Positions 1 to 8,305 of a stretch of 64,000 nt of DNA are shown here, piece after piece; positions within the stretch are counted from its first letter, which is position 1, and each line of letters starts with the position of its first letter. The DNA lies in NCBI GenBank assembly GCA_026418625.1, contig JAOABA010000056.1, positions 62,001-126,000 on the forward strand. The letters run 5' to 3'. The stretch comes from Candidatus Kapaibacterium sp. (lineage in GTDB: Bacteria > Bacteroidota > Ignavibacteria > Kapaibacteriales > UBA2268). The notes below the pieces were generated by a model. That model searched no databases. It worked only from the letters and a program-made list of their open reading frames with translations, and had not been told where the DNA came from. A program made the translations under genes and the position numbers.

Positions 1-238
1 CTATCCTGAAGTTGATGAATACCTCACAATAGAAGGATTAGCAAGAGATTCACATATAAAAATCCTCACAACAAACGGGGAGCATATCAGAACCATTAAT
101 ACTACAAGTCGCAAAGTTATTTGGGATGGTAGAGATGAGTTTGGAAACCTTGTTTCATCAGGAATTTATCTGATTGTAGCAAACTCTCGAACCTCCGATG
201 TTGGTGCAACCGCAAAATTTTCCGTGATTAGAAAATAA
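1..238 (+). CDS. C-terminal fragment of a T9SS-associated protein, PorZ-like
   Basis: Only the last 78 codons are in the window, read in the frame starting at base 2 and ending at TAA 236-238; the ORF track misses it because the start lies outside. The fragment has the FlgD-like fold seen at the ends of T9SS proteins: a strand with IKILTTNGEHIRTI, then VIWDGRDEFGNLVSSGIYL, then a final strand ending FSVIRK. The order W-DGR-x-x-x-G-x-x-V-x-S-G-x-Y is typical of T9SS sorting domains and in particular of PorZ, a surface beta-propeller protein that takes part in attaching cargo to lipopolysaccharide. PorZ is my best guess because of the GATAKFSVIRK ending, but any two-component-propeller T9SS protein would look alike here. 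The next gene begins 62 bases downstream on the same strand. Confidence 0.6.
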   Translation, partial: YPEVDEYLTIEGLARDSHIKILTTNGEHIRTINTTSRKVIWDGRDEFGNLVSSGIYLIVANSRTSDVGATAKFSVIRK

Positions 239-300
239 ATTTGGATAAATTAATTTTATTTTTTAATTTTCCAATCATTTATTTATTAAAGGAGACAAAG

Positions 301-1551
301 ATGAAAAATTATTACTCCTCTCCAAAAAATGCATCAAACCAAACAAATAATAGCATTCCTTTCAGAAATATAATTTGGTTTTTGATGTTTTTCCTCATTT
401 TTAGCAATTTAAACATTCATTCCGCTGATAACAGCAATTCAAATAATGTAAATTCGCACTTGCTGAAAACAGGAAGTCAAAATTTAATCGATCTTTCATC
501 TCTTAAAGGAAAAGATTTAATTATGATAGACGACCCTGAACCCGGTGAGATTGTTATTCCTACACTTTATACTTACGATGTTTCTAATATTTCTGGTCTT
601 AGTGCTTCTTCTGGTGGAAATTCTATTACAGATGGTAATGGAAATATTAGCGAGAAAGGTATTGTTTGGAGCACAAATCCTAACCCAACTATTGACAATA
701 ACGAGGGTAAAACTTCGAATGGAACTGGAACTAATGACTTTTCAGCAAATCTTACTAATCTTAATTTGAACACTTATTATTATGTTAGAGCTTATGCAAC
801 AAATGAAGCTGGAACTGGCTATGGTAACGAAGTTACTTTTATGACATTAAGCTATTATCCACCTCCATCACGCCAAAGCAGTAATATAACTATTTATGAT
901 TTAAGAAGCACAAATATGAGGATAAGCTGGACTAATGGTAATGGTTCTGGCACAATGGTAGTTGTGAAAACAGGGAATGATTTTGATAATAACGATATAC
1001 CTCAATCAGGAGGTTATTATGATGATTACAACAACGATTTCAGCATTGCTCCTGAAGTTGTATCAGGAAGTGGAGGAGGAAGAATTGTTTATTATGGTTC
1101 AGGAAACTCTATTACAATGACCGGCTTAACAGCATTAACACGCTACAGAATTAGATTATTTGCTTACAGAGGCAATCCTGCAGGTTCTTCAGCTGGTTTT
1201 AATCAAAACACTTCTACTAATAACCCTATTGTTCAACGTTCAGCAAGATTCAAAGAAATTTTTGATGATGACGACTTAATAAAAGGTGATGATAATATTG
1301 TAAATGTTTATCCAATACCTGCAAAGGATTATGTTAACATTCAAATTAAAAAAATTGAGGGTTATAATCCTAATATTAAAATATTTGATCTTAATGGGAA
1401 AGAATTTCAAGTAATTCCAAGAACATTAAACATAAATGATGAATCTAAATTATTTCAATTAGATTTGGAAAATTTTGCTCCCGGAGTGTATAACATAATT
1501 ATCCAATACAGCGATGAAATTCTTATTGAAAAAGTAATAATAAATAAATAG
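301..1551 (+). CDS. T9SS cargo protein with fibronectin-like domains
   Basis: Secreted protein of 416 residues. The track starts at a TTG (241), but ATG 301 has GGAG at 291-294, six bases upstream, so I choose 301. A hydrophobic stretch (NIIWFLMFFLIFSNLNIHS) about residues 17-35 acts as signal sequence. Residues of about 90-180 form a fibronectin-III-like domain common in Bacteroidota surface proteins (EKGIVWSTNPNPTID, YYVRAYATNEAGTGYG). A second beta-sandwich of the same general kind follows. The last 80 residues form a type A sorting domain (VNVYPIPAKDYVNI, IKIFDLNGKEF, LENFAPGVYNIII, KVIINK), which sends the protein through T9SS to the surface. Cargo function is unknown; adhesion is only a guess. 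The sorting domain call is firm, the rest moderate. Confidence 0.82.
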   Translation: MKNYYSSPKNASNQTNNSIPFRNIIWFLMFFLIFSNLNIHSADNSNSNNVNSHLLKTGSQNLIDLSSLKGKDLIMIDDPEPGEIVIPTLYTYDVSNISGLSASSGGNSITDGNGNISEKGIVWSTNPNPTIDNNEGKTSNGTGTNDFSANLTNLNLNTYYYVRAYATNEAGTGYGNEVTFMTLSYYPPPSRQSSNITIYDLRSTNMRISWTNGNGSGTMVVVKTGNDFDNNDIPQSGGYYDDYNNDFSIAPEVVSGSGGGRIVYYGSGNSITMTGLTALTRYRIRLFAYRGNPAGSSAGFNQNTSTNNPIVQRSARFKEIFDDDDLIKGDDNIVNVYPIPAKDYVNIQIKKIEGYNPNIKIFDLNGKEFQVIPRTLNINDESKLFQLDLENFAPGVYNIIIQYSDEILIEKVIINK

Positions 1552-1604
1552 AAAATAAATCAGCTCTCTTAAAATCTTTTTTTACTTGTCAAAAGTAATT
1601 TGAA

Positions 1605-1636
1605 TTTGTTTCAAAAATACTTTCTTTGTATTTTTG
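1605..1636 (+). promoter_or_regulatory. Bacteroidota-type promoter for ftsL operon
   Basis: TTTG (1605-1608) and TATTTTTG (1629-1636) are separated by exactly 20 bases, matching the Bacteroidota primary-sigma consensus (TTTG near -33, TAnnTTTG near -7). Transcription would begin near 1642, about 20 bases before the TTG start of ftsL. The same arrangement with the same spacing precedes tRNA-Phe in this window, which supports it. Confidence 0.55.
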
Positions 1637-1663
1637 ATTAGTTGATTTGGGGGGATTTAATCA

Positions 1664-1984
1664 TTGATTGAAGAAAAGAATAAGATTAATTCTAATGGGA
1701 GGAGTGCATCCAAAAGGATGTTCGTTTTCCTCTTTATTATTATTTCATCCATTCTAACAATCTTTTATATTGATAATGTCTTCAAAGTCAACAGTCTGAT
1801 GAAAGACATCCATACAATCAGCAAAGAAAACCAAAGGATTCGGGACGAAAATACTCTTTTAAGGATGGAAATCAATAAACTCACTTCATTAGAAAGAATA
1901 TCCAAAATTGCCGAAGAAAAACTTGGTATGGTTAGAAGCGAGAAAACACCCATAATAATATATAAGAAAGATACAGTAAAATGA
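1664..1984 (+). CDS. ftsL: Cell-division protein FtsL-like
   Basis: Small bitopic protein of 106 residues. It has a short cytoplasmic tail, one membrane helix (RMFVFLFIIISSILTIFYI, about residues 18-37) and a coiled-coil with heptad leucines. It ends in LTSLERISKIAEEKLGMV, the signature of FtsL and FtsB-like division proteins that hold the FtsQLB complex and activate the septal synthase. The start is a TTG with GGGGGG nine bases upstream; ATG 1718 is an alternative but would cut off the cytoplasmic tail. Its TGA stop overlaps the ATG of the next gene (ATGA), so translation is probably coupled. The septal transpeptidase gene two places downstream supports FtsL over FtsB. No mraZ or mraW lies upstream, so this is a detached piece of the usual division cluster. 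Confidence 0.72.
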   Translation: MIEEKNKINSNGRSASKRMFVFLFIIISSILTIFYIDNVFKVNSLMKDIHTISKENQRIRDENTLLRMEINKLTSLERISKIAEEKLGMVRSEKTPIIIYKKDTVK

Positions 1985-2931
1985 TTGGCGATATTTCAAT
2001 ATTACCATTTGAAATGTGGTGGCTACCACCTTTAGTTTCATTCTTTGTTTCTATTCTTGCATCAACAGGTGGTATTTCCGGAGCTTTTCTTCTGCTTCCA
2101 TTCCAATTTAGCATTCTAAACTTCACAAGCCCTGCTGTAAGTGCTACTAATCAATTGTATAATATCTTTGGTATTCCCGGAGGGCTGATTAGATATATCA
2201 AAGAGGGAAGAATGCTTTGGCAGTTGGCTTTGATAGTTGTCATAGGAACTCTTCCGGGAGTTGTTGCCGGAGCTTATATAAGAATTTTGTGGCTACCAAA
2301 CCCAGACGCTTTCAAGGTGTTTGCTTCCTTGGTGTTATTTTATATTGGATTTAGGCTTTTATTAGAAATAATCAAACCATTAAAGAAGAAAGCATCACAA
2401 GCAGAAAAAAAATTTAGTGATTTTGTAAAAAATACTCAACACTCAAAAGAAGCAGTAAATCTGCCCAAAATCAATGTCCTGAAATTCAATTCGAAAATAC
2501 TTGAATATGAGTTTGTAGGGGAAAACTTTTCTGTTTCTGTGATTAGCATATTTATCATCAGTATGATTGTTGGTATAGTTGGTGGTATCTATGGTATTGG
2601 TGGCGGAGCTATACTTGTTCCTGTTTATGTTGCCTTCTTTGGATTACCTGTTTATACAATTGCAGGCGCTGCCTTGATGGGGACTTTTGCTACATCAATT
2701 ATCGGTGTAATAACATATCAGCTTTTAGCTTTTCAATTTCCTAACGTAAATATTGCACCTGACTGGGTCCTTGGCTTTTTGTTCGGGGTTGGTGGTTTTT
2801 TGGGTATGTATGCAGGAGCAAGATTGCAAAAGTTTTTACCTGCCAACGTAATAAAAATTATTTTGTTAGCTATTATATTATTTACTGCTATTAACTATTT
2901 CTCAACTATTTTAAAATTTTTAGGTTATTAG
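1981..2931 (+). CDS. TSUP (TauE/SafE) family membrane permease
   Basis: Integral membrane protein of 316 residues of the TSUP family, which moves sulfite, sulfoacetate or other small organic anions across the inner membrane. Both halves of the family's internal repeat can be seen: an N-terminal Gly-rich segment (STGGISGAFLLLPFQ) and a C-terminal one (GGIYGIGGGAILVPVY), each leading into hydrophobic helices. About eight membrane segments are visible, with a charged cytoplasmic loop around residues 135-180 (KPLKKKASQAEKKF). The ATG overlaps the ftsL stop and the gene ends six bases before ftsI, so it is embedded in a division operon, an unusual place for a TSUP carrier. The substrate cannot be read from the sequence. 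Confidence 0.85.
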   Translation: MIGDISILPFEMWWLPPLVSFFVSILASTGGISGAFLLLPFQFSILNFTSPAVSATNQLYNIFGIPGGLIRYIKEGRMLWQLALIVVIGTLPGVVAGAYIRILWLPNPDAFKVFASLVLFYIGFRLLLEIIKPLKKKASQAEKKFSDFVKNTQHSKEAVNLPKINVLKFNSKILEYEFVGENFSVSVISIFIISMIVGIVGGIYGIGGGAILVPVYVAFFGLPVYTIAGAALMGTFATSIIGVITYQLLAFQFPNVNIAPDWVLGFLFGVGGFLGMYAGARLQKFLPANVIKIILLAIILFTAINYFSTILKFLGY

Positions 2932-2937
2932 ATTGTT

Positions 2938-4677
2938 ATGAAAAACCAAATTGATAAGGAAACAAATTTTAGAAAGAAATGGAAATTAAACATTTTTTTT
3001 ATCATTTTTTCTTTGGCTTTAGTTCTAATAACTATAAAATTATTCATACTTCAATTTGTTGAAGCTGAAAAATATCAGGAAATTGCTCGTAATCAACACG
3101 AAAGTAAAATCCTTTTAAGACCCGAACGAGGTAATATTTATGACAGGAACGGAAAGATACTTGCCACTAACAGAATCAGCTATTCTTTCGCCCTTGACCC
3201 TACCGTTTTAAAAGATATGGAAAGTATTAAGCAAATTGCATTATTAGTTGATTCAACACAGGGAGAAACTTATCAAAAATTAATTAATAAAATAACTACT
3301 ACAAAAAAATCATTTGTTTGGTTAATTAGGGGACTTGATGATTCGGAAGCCTCAAAATTTTCGAGTTTAAACATTCCCGGACTAATAAAAATAGTTGAAC
3401 CAAAAAGAACTTACGTTTATAATGAATTTGCCTCTCAGTTATTAGGTTTTACTGATGTTGACTCAAAAGGGATTGCAGGGTTGGAATTGTATCTCGATTC
3501 TTTGCTCAAAGGAACATCGGGCAAGATGACCGTCCTAAGAGATGCAATCGGAAGATTAAGACCAATTGCTAATCTCCCGGTGGAGTCAGCAAAACACGGC
3601 TGTTCGGTGGAATTGACAATTGATATTGAACTGCAAAAAATTATGGATACAGAGCTTATTAATGGAGCTTTAAAAACCGGCTCGAGTGGAGCCGTTGCAA
3701 TAGCTATTGTTCCAGAAACTGGAGAAATCCTTGCAATGTCGTCCTACCCCTCAGTAAATCCAAATATGAGCATTGATAATCCCTCTGATTTAAGAAATAA
3801 AGCTATAACTGATATATATGAACCGGGTAGCACGTTTAAAATTGTTACTGCAGCTGCGGCAATAGAAGAGGGTTTAATACAACCTGAAAGTATCGTAAAT
3901 GGTTATAACGGTGTCTTGGTTAATAATGACTTCAAAATTACTGACACACATCCCTTTGATAAAACAACTTTTTCAGAAGCTTTCAGATATTCAAGCAATA
4001 TCGTTTTTGCTAATCTTGCAGCTTCTATTCCTGACGCAAAGTTCTATAAATATATCCGGGATTTTGGTTTTGGTCATAATCTTGACTTCGATAGTTATGG
4101 TGAATCCGAAGGATTGGTAAAAAAAATTAATGAGTTCAACACCATCAGCAAGAAATTCATTGGATTTGGTTATGGCATTTCTGTAACCCCTCTTCAATTA
4201 TTATGCTCGTATTCTACAATAGCCAATTCCGGCAGAATGATGAAACCTTATGTTATTAAAAGCATAAGAAATAATACAGGGGATATGATTTTTGAAGGAA
4301 AGCCACAGAAAATTCGTCAGGTTGTTTCTCAAAAAACATCAGACATACTCACAAAACTATTAGTTGGAGTAGTAGAGAACGGCACAGGTAAATATGCCCA
4401 AATCCCCGGTCTAAACATAGCAGGAAAAACAGGAACTTCTCAGCAATTCGTTGAAGGCTCCTATTCTAAAACAGATTATACTGCTTCTTTTGTTGGCTTT
4501 TTCCCGGCAGAATCACCAAAAATAGCGATTCTTGTTCTTCTTGATAAACCTTCGGGAAATTATTATGGTGGAGCAACTGCCGCACCTATTTTCAAAAATA
4601 TTGTTAAAGGTTGGCTGACGCTTAACCCAAATATATTAAATGGAGTTCAATCAAAAATTGATATTACCGAAAATTAG
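2938..4677 (+). CDS. ftsI: Septal peptidoglycan transpeptidase FtsI (PBP2/3 class B)
   Basis: Class B penicillin-binding protein of 579 residues that cross-links septal peptidoglycan in the periplasm. Order: cytoplasmic tail, membrane anchor (about residues 17-40), the pedestal motif RPERGNIYDRNGKILA (about 60-76), then the transpeptidase domain. All three active-site motifs are intact: STFK with nucleophile Ser298 and Lys301, SSN at 352-354, and KTGT from Lys497. There is no PASTA tail. Length fits FtsI/PbpB. It is third in the ftsL operon, six bases after the TSUP gene, and it faces the enoyl-CoA hydratase gene end to end with only seven bases between. MrdA (elongation PBP2) is less likely given the FtsL neighbour. 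Confidence 0.9.
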   Translation: MKNQIDKETNFRKKWKLNIFFIIFSLALVLITIKLFILQFVEAEKYQEIARNQHESKILLRPERGNIYDRNGKILATNRISYSFALDPTVLKDMESIKQIALLVDSTQGETYQKLINKITTTKKSFVWLIRGLDDSEASKFSSLNIPGLIKIVEPKRTYVYNEFASQLLGFTDVDSKGIAGLELYLDSLLKGTSGKMTVLRDAIGRLRPIANLPVESAKHGCSVELTIDIELQKIMDTELINGALKTGSSGAVAIAIVPETGEILAMSSYPSVNPNMSIDNPSDLRNKAITDIYEPGSTFKIVTAAAAIEEGLIQPESIVNGYNGVLVNNDFKITDTHPFDKTTFSEAFRYSSNIVFANLAASIPDAKFYKYIRDFGFGHNLDFDSYGESEGLVKKINEFNTISKKFIGFGYGISVTPLQLLCSYSTIANSGRMMKPYVIKSIRNNTGDMIFEGKPQKIRQVVSQKTSDILTKLLVGVVENGTGKYAQIPGLNIAGKTGTSQQFVEGSYSKTDYTASFVGFFPAESPKIAILVLLDKPSGNYYGGATAAPIFKNIVKGWLTLNPNILNGVQSKIDITEN

Positions 4678-4684
4678 CTCTTTT

Positions 4685-5443
4685 TTAATCCTTTTTGAAT
4701 TGGTTAATATAGTTTTTTGTATAATCAGAAAGGACAAGTTTCCCGCTAATTTCAGCCCTTTTTTCGAGAAGGTCATCCCAATCCTCGCAACCCTGCCAGA
4801 ATATTTTTTTCATTTCATAGGCAGCTTCAGGGCTAAGTTCAGCTAATTTTTCGGCAAAAGCCTGAACCTCACCGTTTAATTCTTCATTAGTCTCAAATAC
4901 CTTGGCATACAATCCTTTTGATAAAGCCCAATCAGCATCATACCAGTCTGTATCTATTGACATTTGTGAAAAGGCTGAGACTCCAATTTTTCTTTGAACT
5001 GCCGGACCAACAACAAAAGGACCAATACCCAAAGCAAATTCACTTAACTTAATTGACGCTGATTTATGAGCAAAAGCATAATCCACTGCTGAAGCAAGAC
5101 CAACACCACCACCAACTGCTTTTCCCTGAATTTTACCAATTATGATTTTTGGGCATTTCCTCATCGCATTGATTACCAAACCAAAGCCCATAAAAAATTT
5201 CTTTCCTTCTTCGAATGTATTGATTGAGATAAGCTCATTAAAAGAGGCTCCGGCACAAAAAGCTTTCTGTCCCTCGCTCTGAAGAATAATCACTTTTGCA
5301 GATTCGTTTTGTCCCGTTTCTTCAATCGTTTTTGCTAAATTTCTCAAAAGTTCACCGGGCAAAGAATTGCTCTTTGGATGTGAAAATGTTATTGCAGCAA
5401 TTCCGTTTTGAATTTTTACATTAATATTTCCGTTGTCAGTCAT
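4685..5443 (-). CDS. Enoyl-CoA hydratase/isomerase family protein
   Basis: Crotonase-fold enzyme of 252 residues. The family's oxyanion-hole segments are seen in KAFCAGASFNELI (about residue 60) and GKIQGKAVGGGVGLASAVDY (about 103-122); SEFALGIGPFVVGP holds the usual Glu region. It is the last gene of a minus-strand run paaY-paaZ-this gene, 19 bases after paaZ, with AGAGGA eight bases before the ATG. In phenylacetate degradation the ring-1,2-epoxyphenylacetyl-CoA isomerase (PaaG) and the dehydroadipyl-CoA hydratase (PaaF) both belong to this family, so either role fits. The sequence alone does not decide between PaaG, PaaF and a general hydratase, so no symbol is given. Confidence 0.82.
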   Translation of the reverse strand: MTDNGNINVKIQNGIAAITFSHPKSNSLPGELLRNLAKTIEETGQNESAKVIILQSEGQKAFCAGASFNELISINTFEEGKKFFMGFGLVINAMRKCPKIIIGKIQGKAVGGGVGLASAVDYAFAHKSASIKLSEFALGIGPFVVGPAVQRKIGVSAFSQMSIDTDWYDADWALSKGLYAKVFETNEELNGEVQAFAEKLAELSPEAAYEMKKIFWQGCEDWDDLLEKRAEISGKLVLSDYTKNYINQFKKD

Positions 5444-5462
5444 TTTTCAATCCTCTTTCTAT

Positions 5463-7505
5463 TTAATTTGATTTTCTTGCAACTAAAGTCAAAATTGTCA
5501 GTATTGCAACTGTCTCATCTCTTTGATTTAATACTTCGACATACCATTTTACTACCCCCTGAGGCTGTTCATCTGCTTTTGTCTCTTTTACAGTTTTTTC
5601 TTTAACTGTCAGCTTAACATAAATTGTATCACCAGCATAAACAGGCTTCGTAAATCGAAGTTCATCAATACCATAATTAGCCAGAACGGGGCATTTCCCC
5701 TGACCAACAAACAGACCAGCAGCGGCTGATATTATGAAATAGCCGTGGGCGACTCTTTGCTCGAAAATTGTTCCATCAAGAGAGGTTACATCAGTATGAG
5801 CATAAAAATTATCCCAACTTATTCCAGTGAAATTCACTATATCAGTCTCGGTAATGGTGCGTTTGTGCGTAACAAGCGTTTCTCCTATTTGAAGGTCATC
5901 AAAATACTTATGGAATGGATGAATAACATCATTTGTCTGCTTTGCACCCGGCAAATATGATTCAATAAGATAAGAAATAGTTGTTGGGGAGCCTTGAACG
6001 GCTGTCCTTTGCATATAATGAAGAACACCACGGATACCACCAAGCTCTTCACCTCCTCCAGCACGTCCGGGACCACCGTGAACAAGATGGGGTAAGGGCG
6101 AGCCGTGGCCTGTTGATTCAGCTGCGCAATCACGATTAATTACCATAATTCTGCCGTGATAACTTGCAGTTCCAAGTATTAAATCTTTTGCATATCTATC
6201 ATCATTTGTGAAAATTGACCCAACTAAACTTCCTTTTCCCAACTTTGCAATTTCAATAGCTTCATCGATACTATTGTAGGGCATAAGAGTTGTAACGGGT
6301 CCGAAAGCCTCAATGTTATGTGCCTGCGTTTTTGAAAAGGGTGAGTCGCAAAAGAGAAGTGTCGGAGGGAAGAAGGCTCCTTTATTTTTATCGGCATCAA
6401 CCAAATTCAAATCATCGTAGCTTCCGTAAATAAGCTCGCAGCCTTGCATAAGTTCTTTGACGCGTTCGGTAACCTCCTCGACTTGCGGTTTTCCAGCTAA
6501 AGCACCCATTCTAACACCCTCGGAAAGTGGATTCCCAATTTTCGTTTTTGATAGCTTATCTTTCAAGGCTGAAGAGACAGCATCAATCATATTTTCAGGA
6601 ACGATTGTTCTGCGAATTGCTGTGCATTTCTGTCCGGCTTTAACAGTCATTTCTCTAACAACTTCTTTTACGAAATAATCAAATTCTGGCATATCAGGGG
6701 TAACATCAGGTGCCAAAATTGAAAAATTGAGGGAGTCAGCTTCCATATTGAACCTGACAGAGTTCTCCAAAAAAGCAGGGGTTTGTTTCAATTTCTTTCC
6801 AGTTGTGGCTGAGCCGGTGAATGTAACCACATCCTGACATTCGGTGTGATTAAGCATATCACCAACGCTTCCACAAACGAGTTGAAGGGCTCCTTCGGGT
6901 AGAATGCCCGAAGCAATAATTTCTTTGACCATAAGTTCAGTCAAATAGCAGGTTATGGAAGCGGGTTTAATAATTGCAGGAACTCCAGCTAATAGTGTTG
7001 GAGAGAGTTTTTCTAACATTCCCCAGCAAGGAAAATTAAATGCATTAATGTGAATTGCAACACCTTCGAGAGGAACGGCAATGTGATGGCCAATAAACGT
7101 TCCGCCTTTTGAGAGGTTTTCAAAGTTTCCATCAATATAGTATGGCAAATCAGATAGTTCTCTTCTTCCTTTACTCGCATAAGTGAAAAGTGTTCCTATG
7201 CCTCCTTCGATATCAATCCAGCTATCAGTCTTTGTAGCACCAGTAGCAAATGATAATGGATAAAACAAATCTTTTTTGCTCATTAAATAGGTAGCAAGTG
7301 CTTTAAGCATTCTTGCCCTTTCGTGAAAAGTCATTTTCCTTAGCTTTGGACCGCCCACTTTTCGCGCATAATCGAGCATTGCAGAGAAATCAATTCCCTT
7401 GGAAGTTACTTCACCGATTTTTTCACCTGTAATAGCGTTAAAAACTTCCTGCCCGGGTCCGTCACCTTCGACCCATTGACCGTAAGCATAGCTTTTTATC
7501 TTCAT
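5463..7505 (-). CDS. paaZ: Bifunctional PaaZ: oxepin-CoA hydrolase / semialdehyde dehydrogenase
   Basis: Fusion protein of 680 residues matching PaaZ in length and order. The N-terminal aldehyde dehydrogenase domain (about 1-520) has its general base Glu255 (FNMEADSLN) and nucleophile Cys294 (GQKCTAIRR). The C-terminal MaoC-type hydratase domain (about 530-680) has the D-x4-H dyad Asp565 and His570 (SWDNFYAHTD). In phenylacetate degradation the hydratase domain opens the oxepin-CoA ring and the dehydrogenase domain oxidises the resulting aldehyde to 3-oxo-5,6-didehydrosuberyl-CoA with NADP+. AAGGAAA precedes the ATG. It stands between paaY and an enoyl-CoA hydratase gene, but the PaaABCE epoxidase and PaaK ligase genes are not in the window. 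Confidence 0.93.
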   Translation of the reverse strand: MKIKSYAYGQWVEGDGPGQEVFNAITGEKIGEVTSKGIDFSAMLDYARKVGGPKLRKMTFHERARMLKALATYLMSKKDLFYPLSFATGATKTDSWIDIEGGIGTLFTYASKGRRELSDLPYYIDGNFENLSKGGTFIGHHIAVPLEGVAIHINAFNFPCWGMLEKLSPTLLAGVPAIIKPASITCYLTELMVKEIIASGILPEGALQLVCGSVGDMLNHTECQDVVTFTGSATTGKKLKQTPAFLENSVRFNMEADSLNFSILAPDVTPDMPEFDYFVKEVVREMTVKAGQKCTAIRRTIVPENMIDAVSSALKDKLSKTKIGNPLSEGVRMGALAGKPQVEEVTERVKELMQGCELIYGSYDDLNLVDADKNKGAFFPPTLLFCDSPFSKTQAHNIEAFGPVTTLMPYNSIDEAIEIAKLGKGSLVGSIFTNDDRYAKDLILGTASYHGRIMVINRDCAAESTGHGSPLPHLVHGGPGRAGGGEELGGIRGVLHYMQRTAVQGSPTTISYLIESYLPGAKQTNDVIHPFHKYFDDLQIGETLVTHKRTITETDIVNFTGISWDNFYAHTDVTSLDGTIFEQRVAHGYFIISAAAGLFVGQGKCPVLANYGIDELRFTKPVYAGDTIYVKLTVKEKTVKETKADEQPQGVVKWYVEVLNQRDETVAILTILTLVARKSN

Positions 7506-7532
7506 ATTTATTTCCTTAATTTATTATCAATG

Positions 7533-8135
7533 TTATTCTTCTTTGAATTCTTTCCAAGTTTTTAATGTAGCTGGCTGAATTTTTCTGCCTTTTGGAACAG
7601 CATACAAAGGCTCACATTCCTTTAAAGTTAATATAGCATCCTTTGCTGTTTGGATATACACCTCTGTTCCAAGTTTTTTCCAATCACTCATTTTTTCCGG
7701 AACGTCTTTTATTATTCTTGCAGGGTTGCCAACTACAATTTTCCTTTCAGGAATTTCCATATTCTCAGGCACAAATGTTAGTGCTCCAATGATTGAATGG
7801 TCTCCGATTTTCGAATTATCCATTACAACTGAACTCATTCCAACCAAAACATTATGTCCAATATATGCTCCGTGTATCACTGCGTTATGACCAATGTGAG
7901 CATATTCTTTTAAAATTACAGATGCCCCCGGAAACATATGGATTGTGCAATTATCCTGAACGTTGCAGTTATCCTCGATGATAATTTCACCAATATCTCC
8001 CCTAAGGGAAGCTCCCGGACCGATAAAAACATTTTTGCCAATTACAACATTTCCGATTATTGAAGCAGTCGGATGAATAAATGCAGTGCTATCAATAACT
8101 GGAATATAACCATTAAATTCAAAAATATTACCCAT
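7533..8135 (-). CDS. paaY: PaaY-like gamma-carbonic-anhydrase-fold hexapeptide protein
   Basis: Left-handed beta-helix protein with hexapeptide repeats. It aligns by eye along its whole length with PaaY: EFNGYIPVIDSTAFIHPTA, IGPGASLRGDIG, VQDNCTIHMFPG, HIGHNAVIHG, VVGNPARII. The metal-binding histidines (IHMF and HIGHNAVIHG) are present. PaaY is a thioesterase or repair enzyme that clears the dead-end product formed when the PaaZ aldehyde cyclises, and the gene directly before paaZ (27 bases) fits that role. The track begins at a GTG (8162), but homology starts at MGNIFEFNG, so I place the start at 8135; ATG 8150 is also possible. A general gamma-carbonic anhydrase or YrdA-like protein is the alternative. 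Confidence 0.82.
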   Translation of the reverse strand: MGNIFEFNGYIPVIDSTAFIHPTASIIGNVVIGKNVFIGPGASLRGDIGEIIIEDNCNVQDNCTIHMFPGASVILKEYAHIGHNAVIHGAYIGHNVLVGMSSVVMDNSKIGDHSIIGALTFVPENMEIPERKIVVGNPARIIKDVPEKMSDWKKLGTEVYIQTAKDAILTLKECEPLYAVPKGRKIQPATLKTWKEFKEE

Positions 8136-8305
8136 AATTAATTCATTCATTTTTAAAAACACAAAAATAGGAAATTAATTATTTAAATTATTTTTGACTA
8201 AATATAAAAATATTAATTTTATATGACTAAATATTAATTTATATTATGAAAAATAATTAATTTTTATTAATTTAAAATTTGTTTAACTATTGTTACTTTT
8301 ATTTT

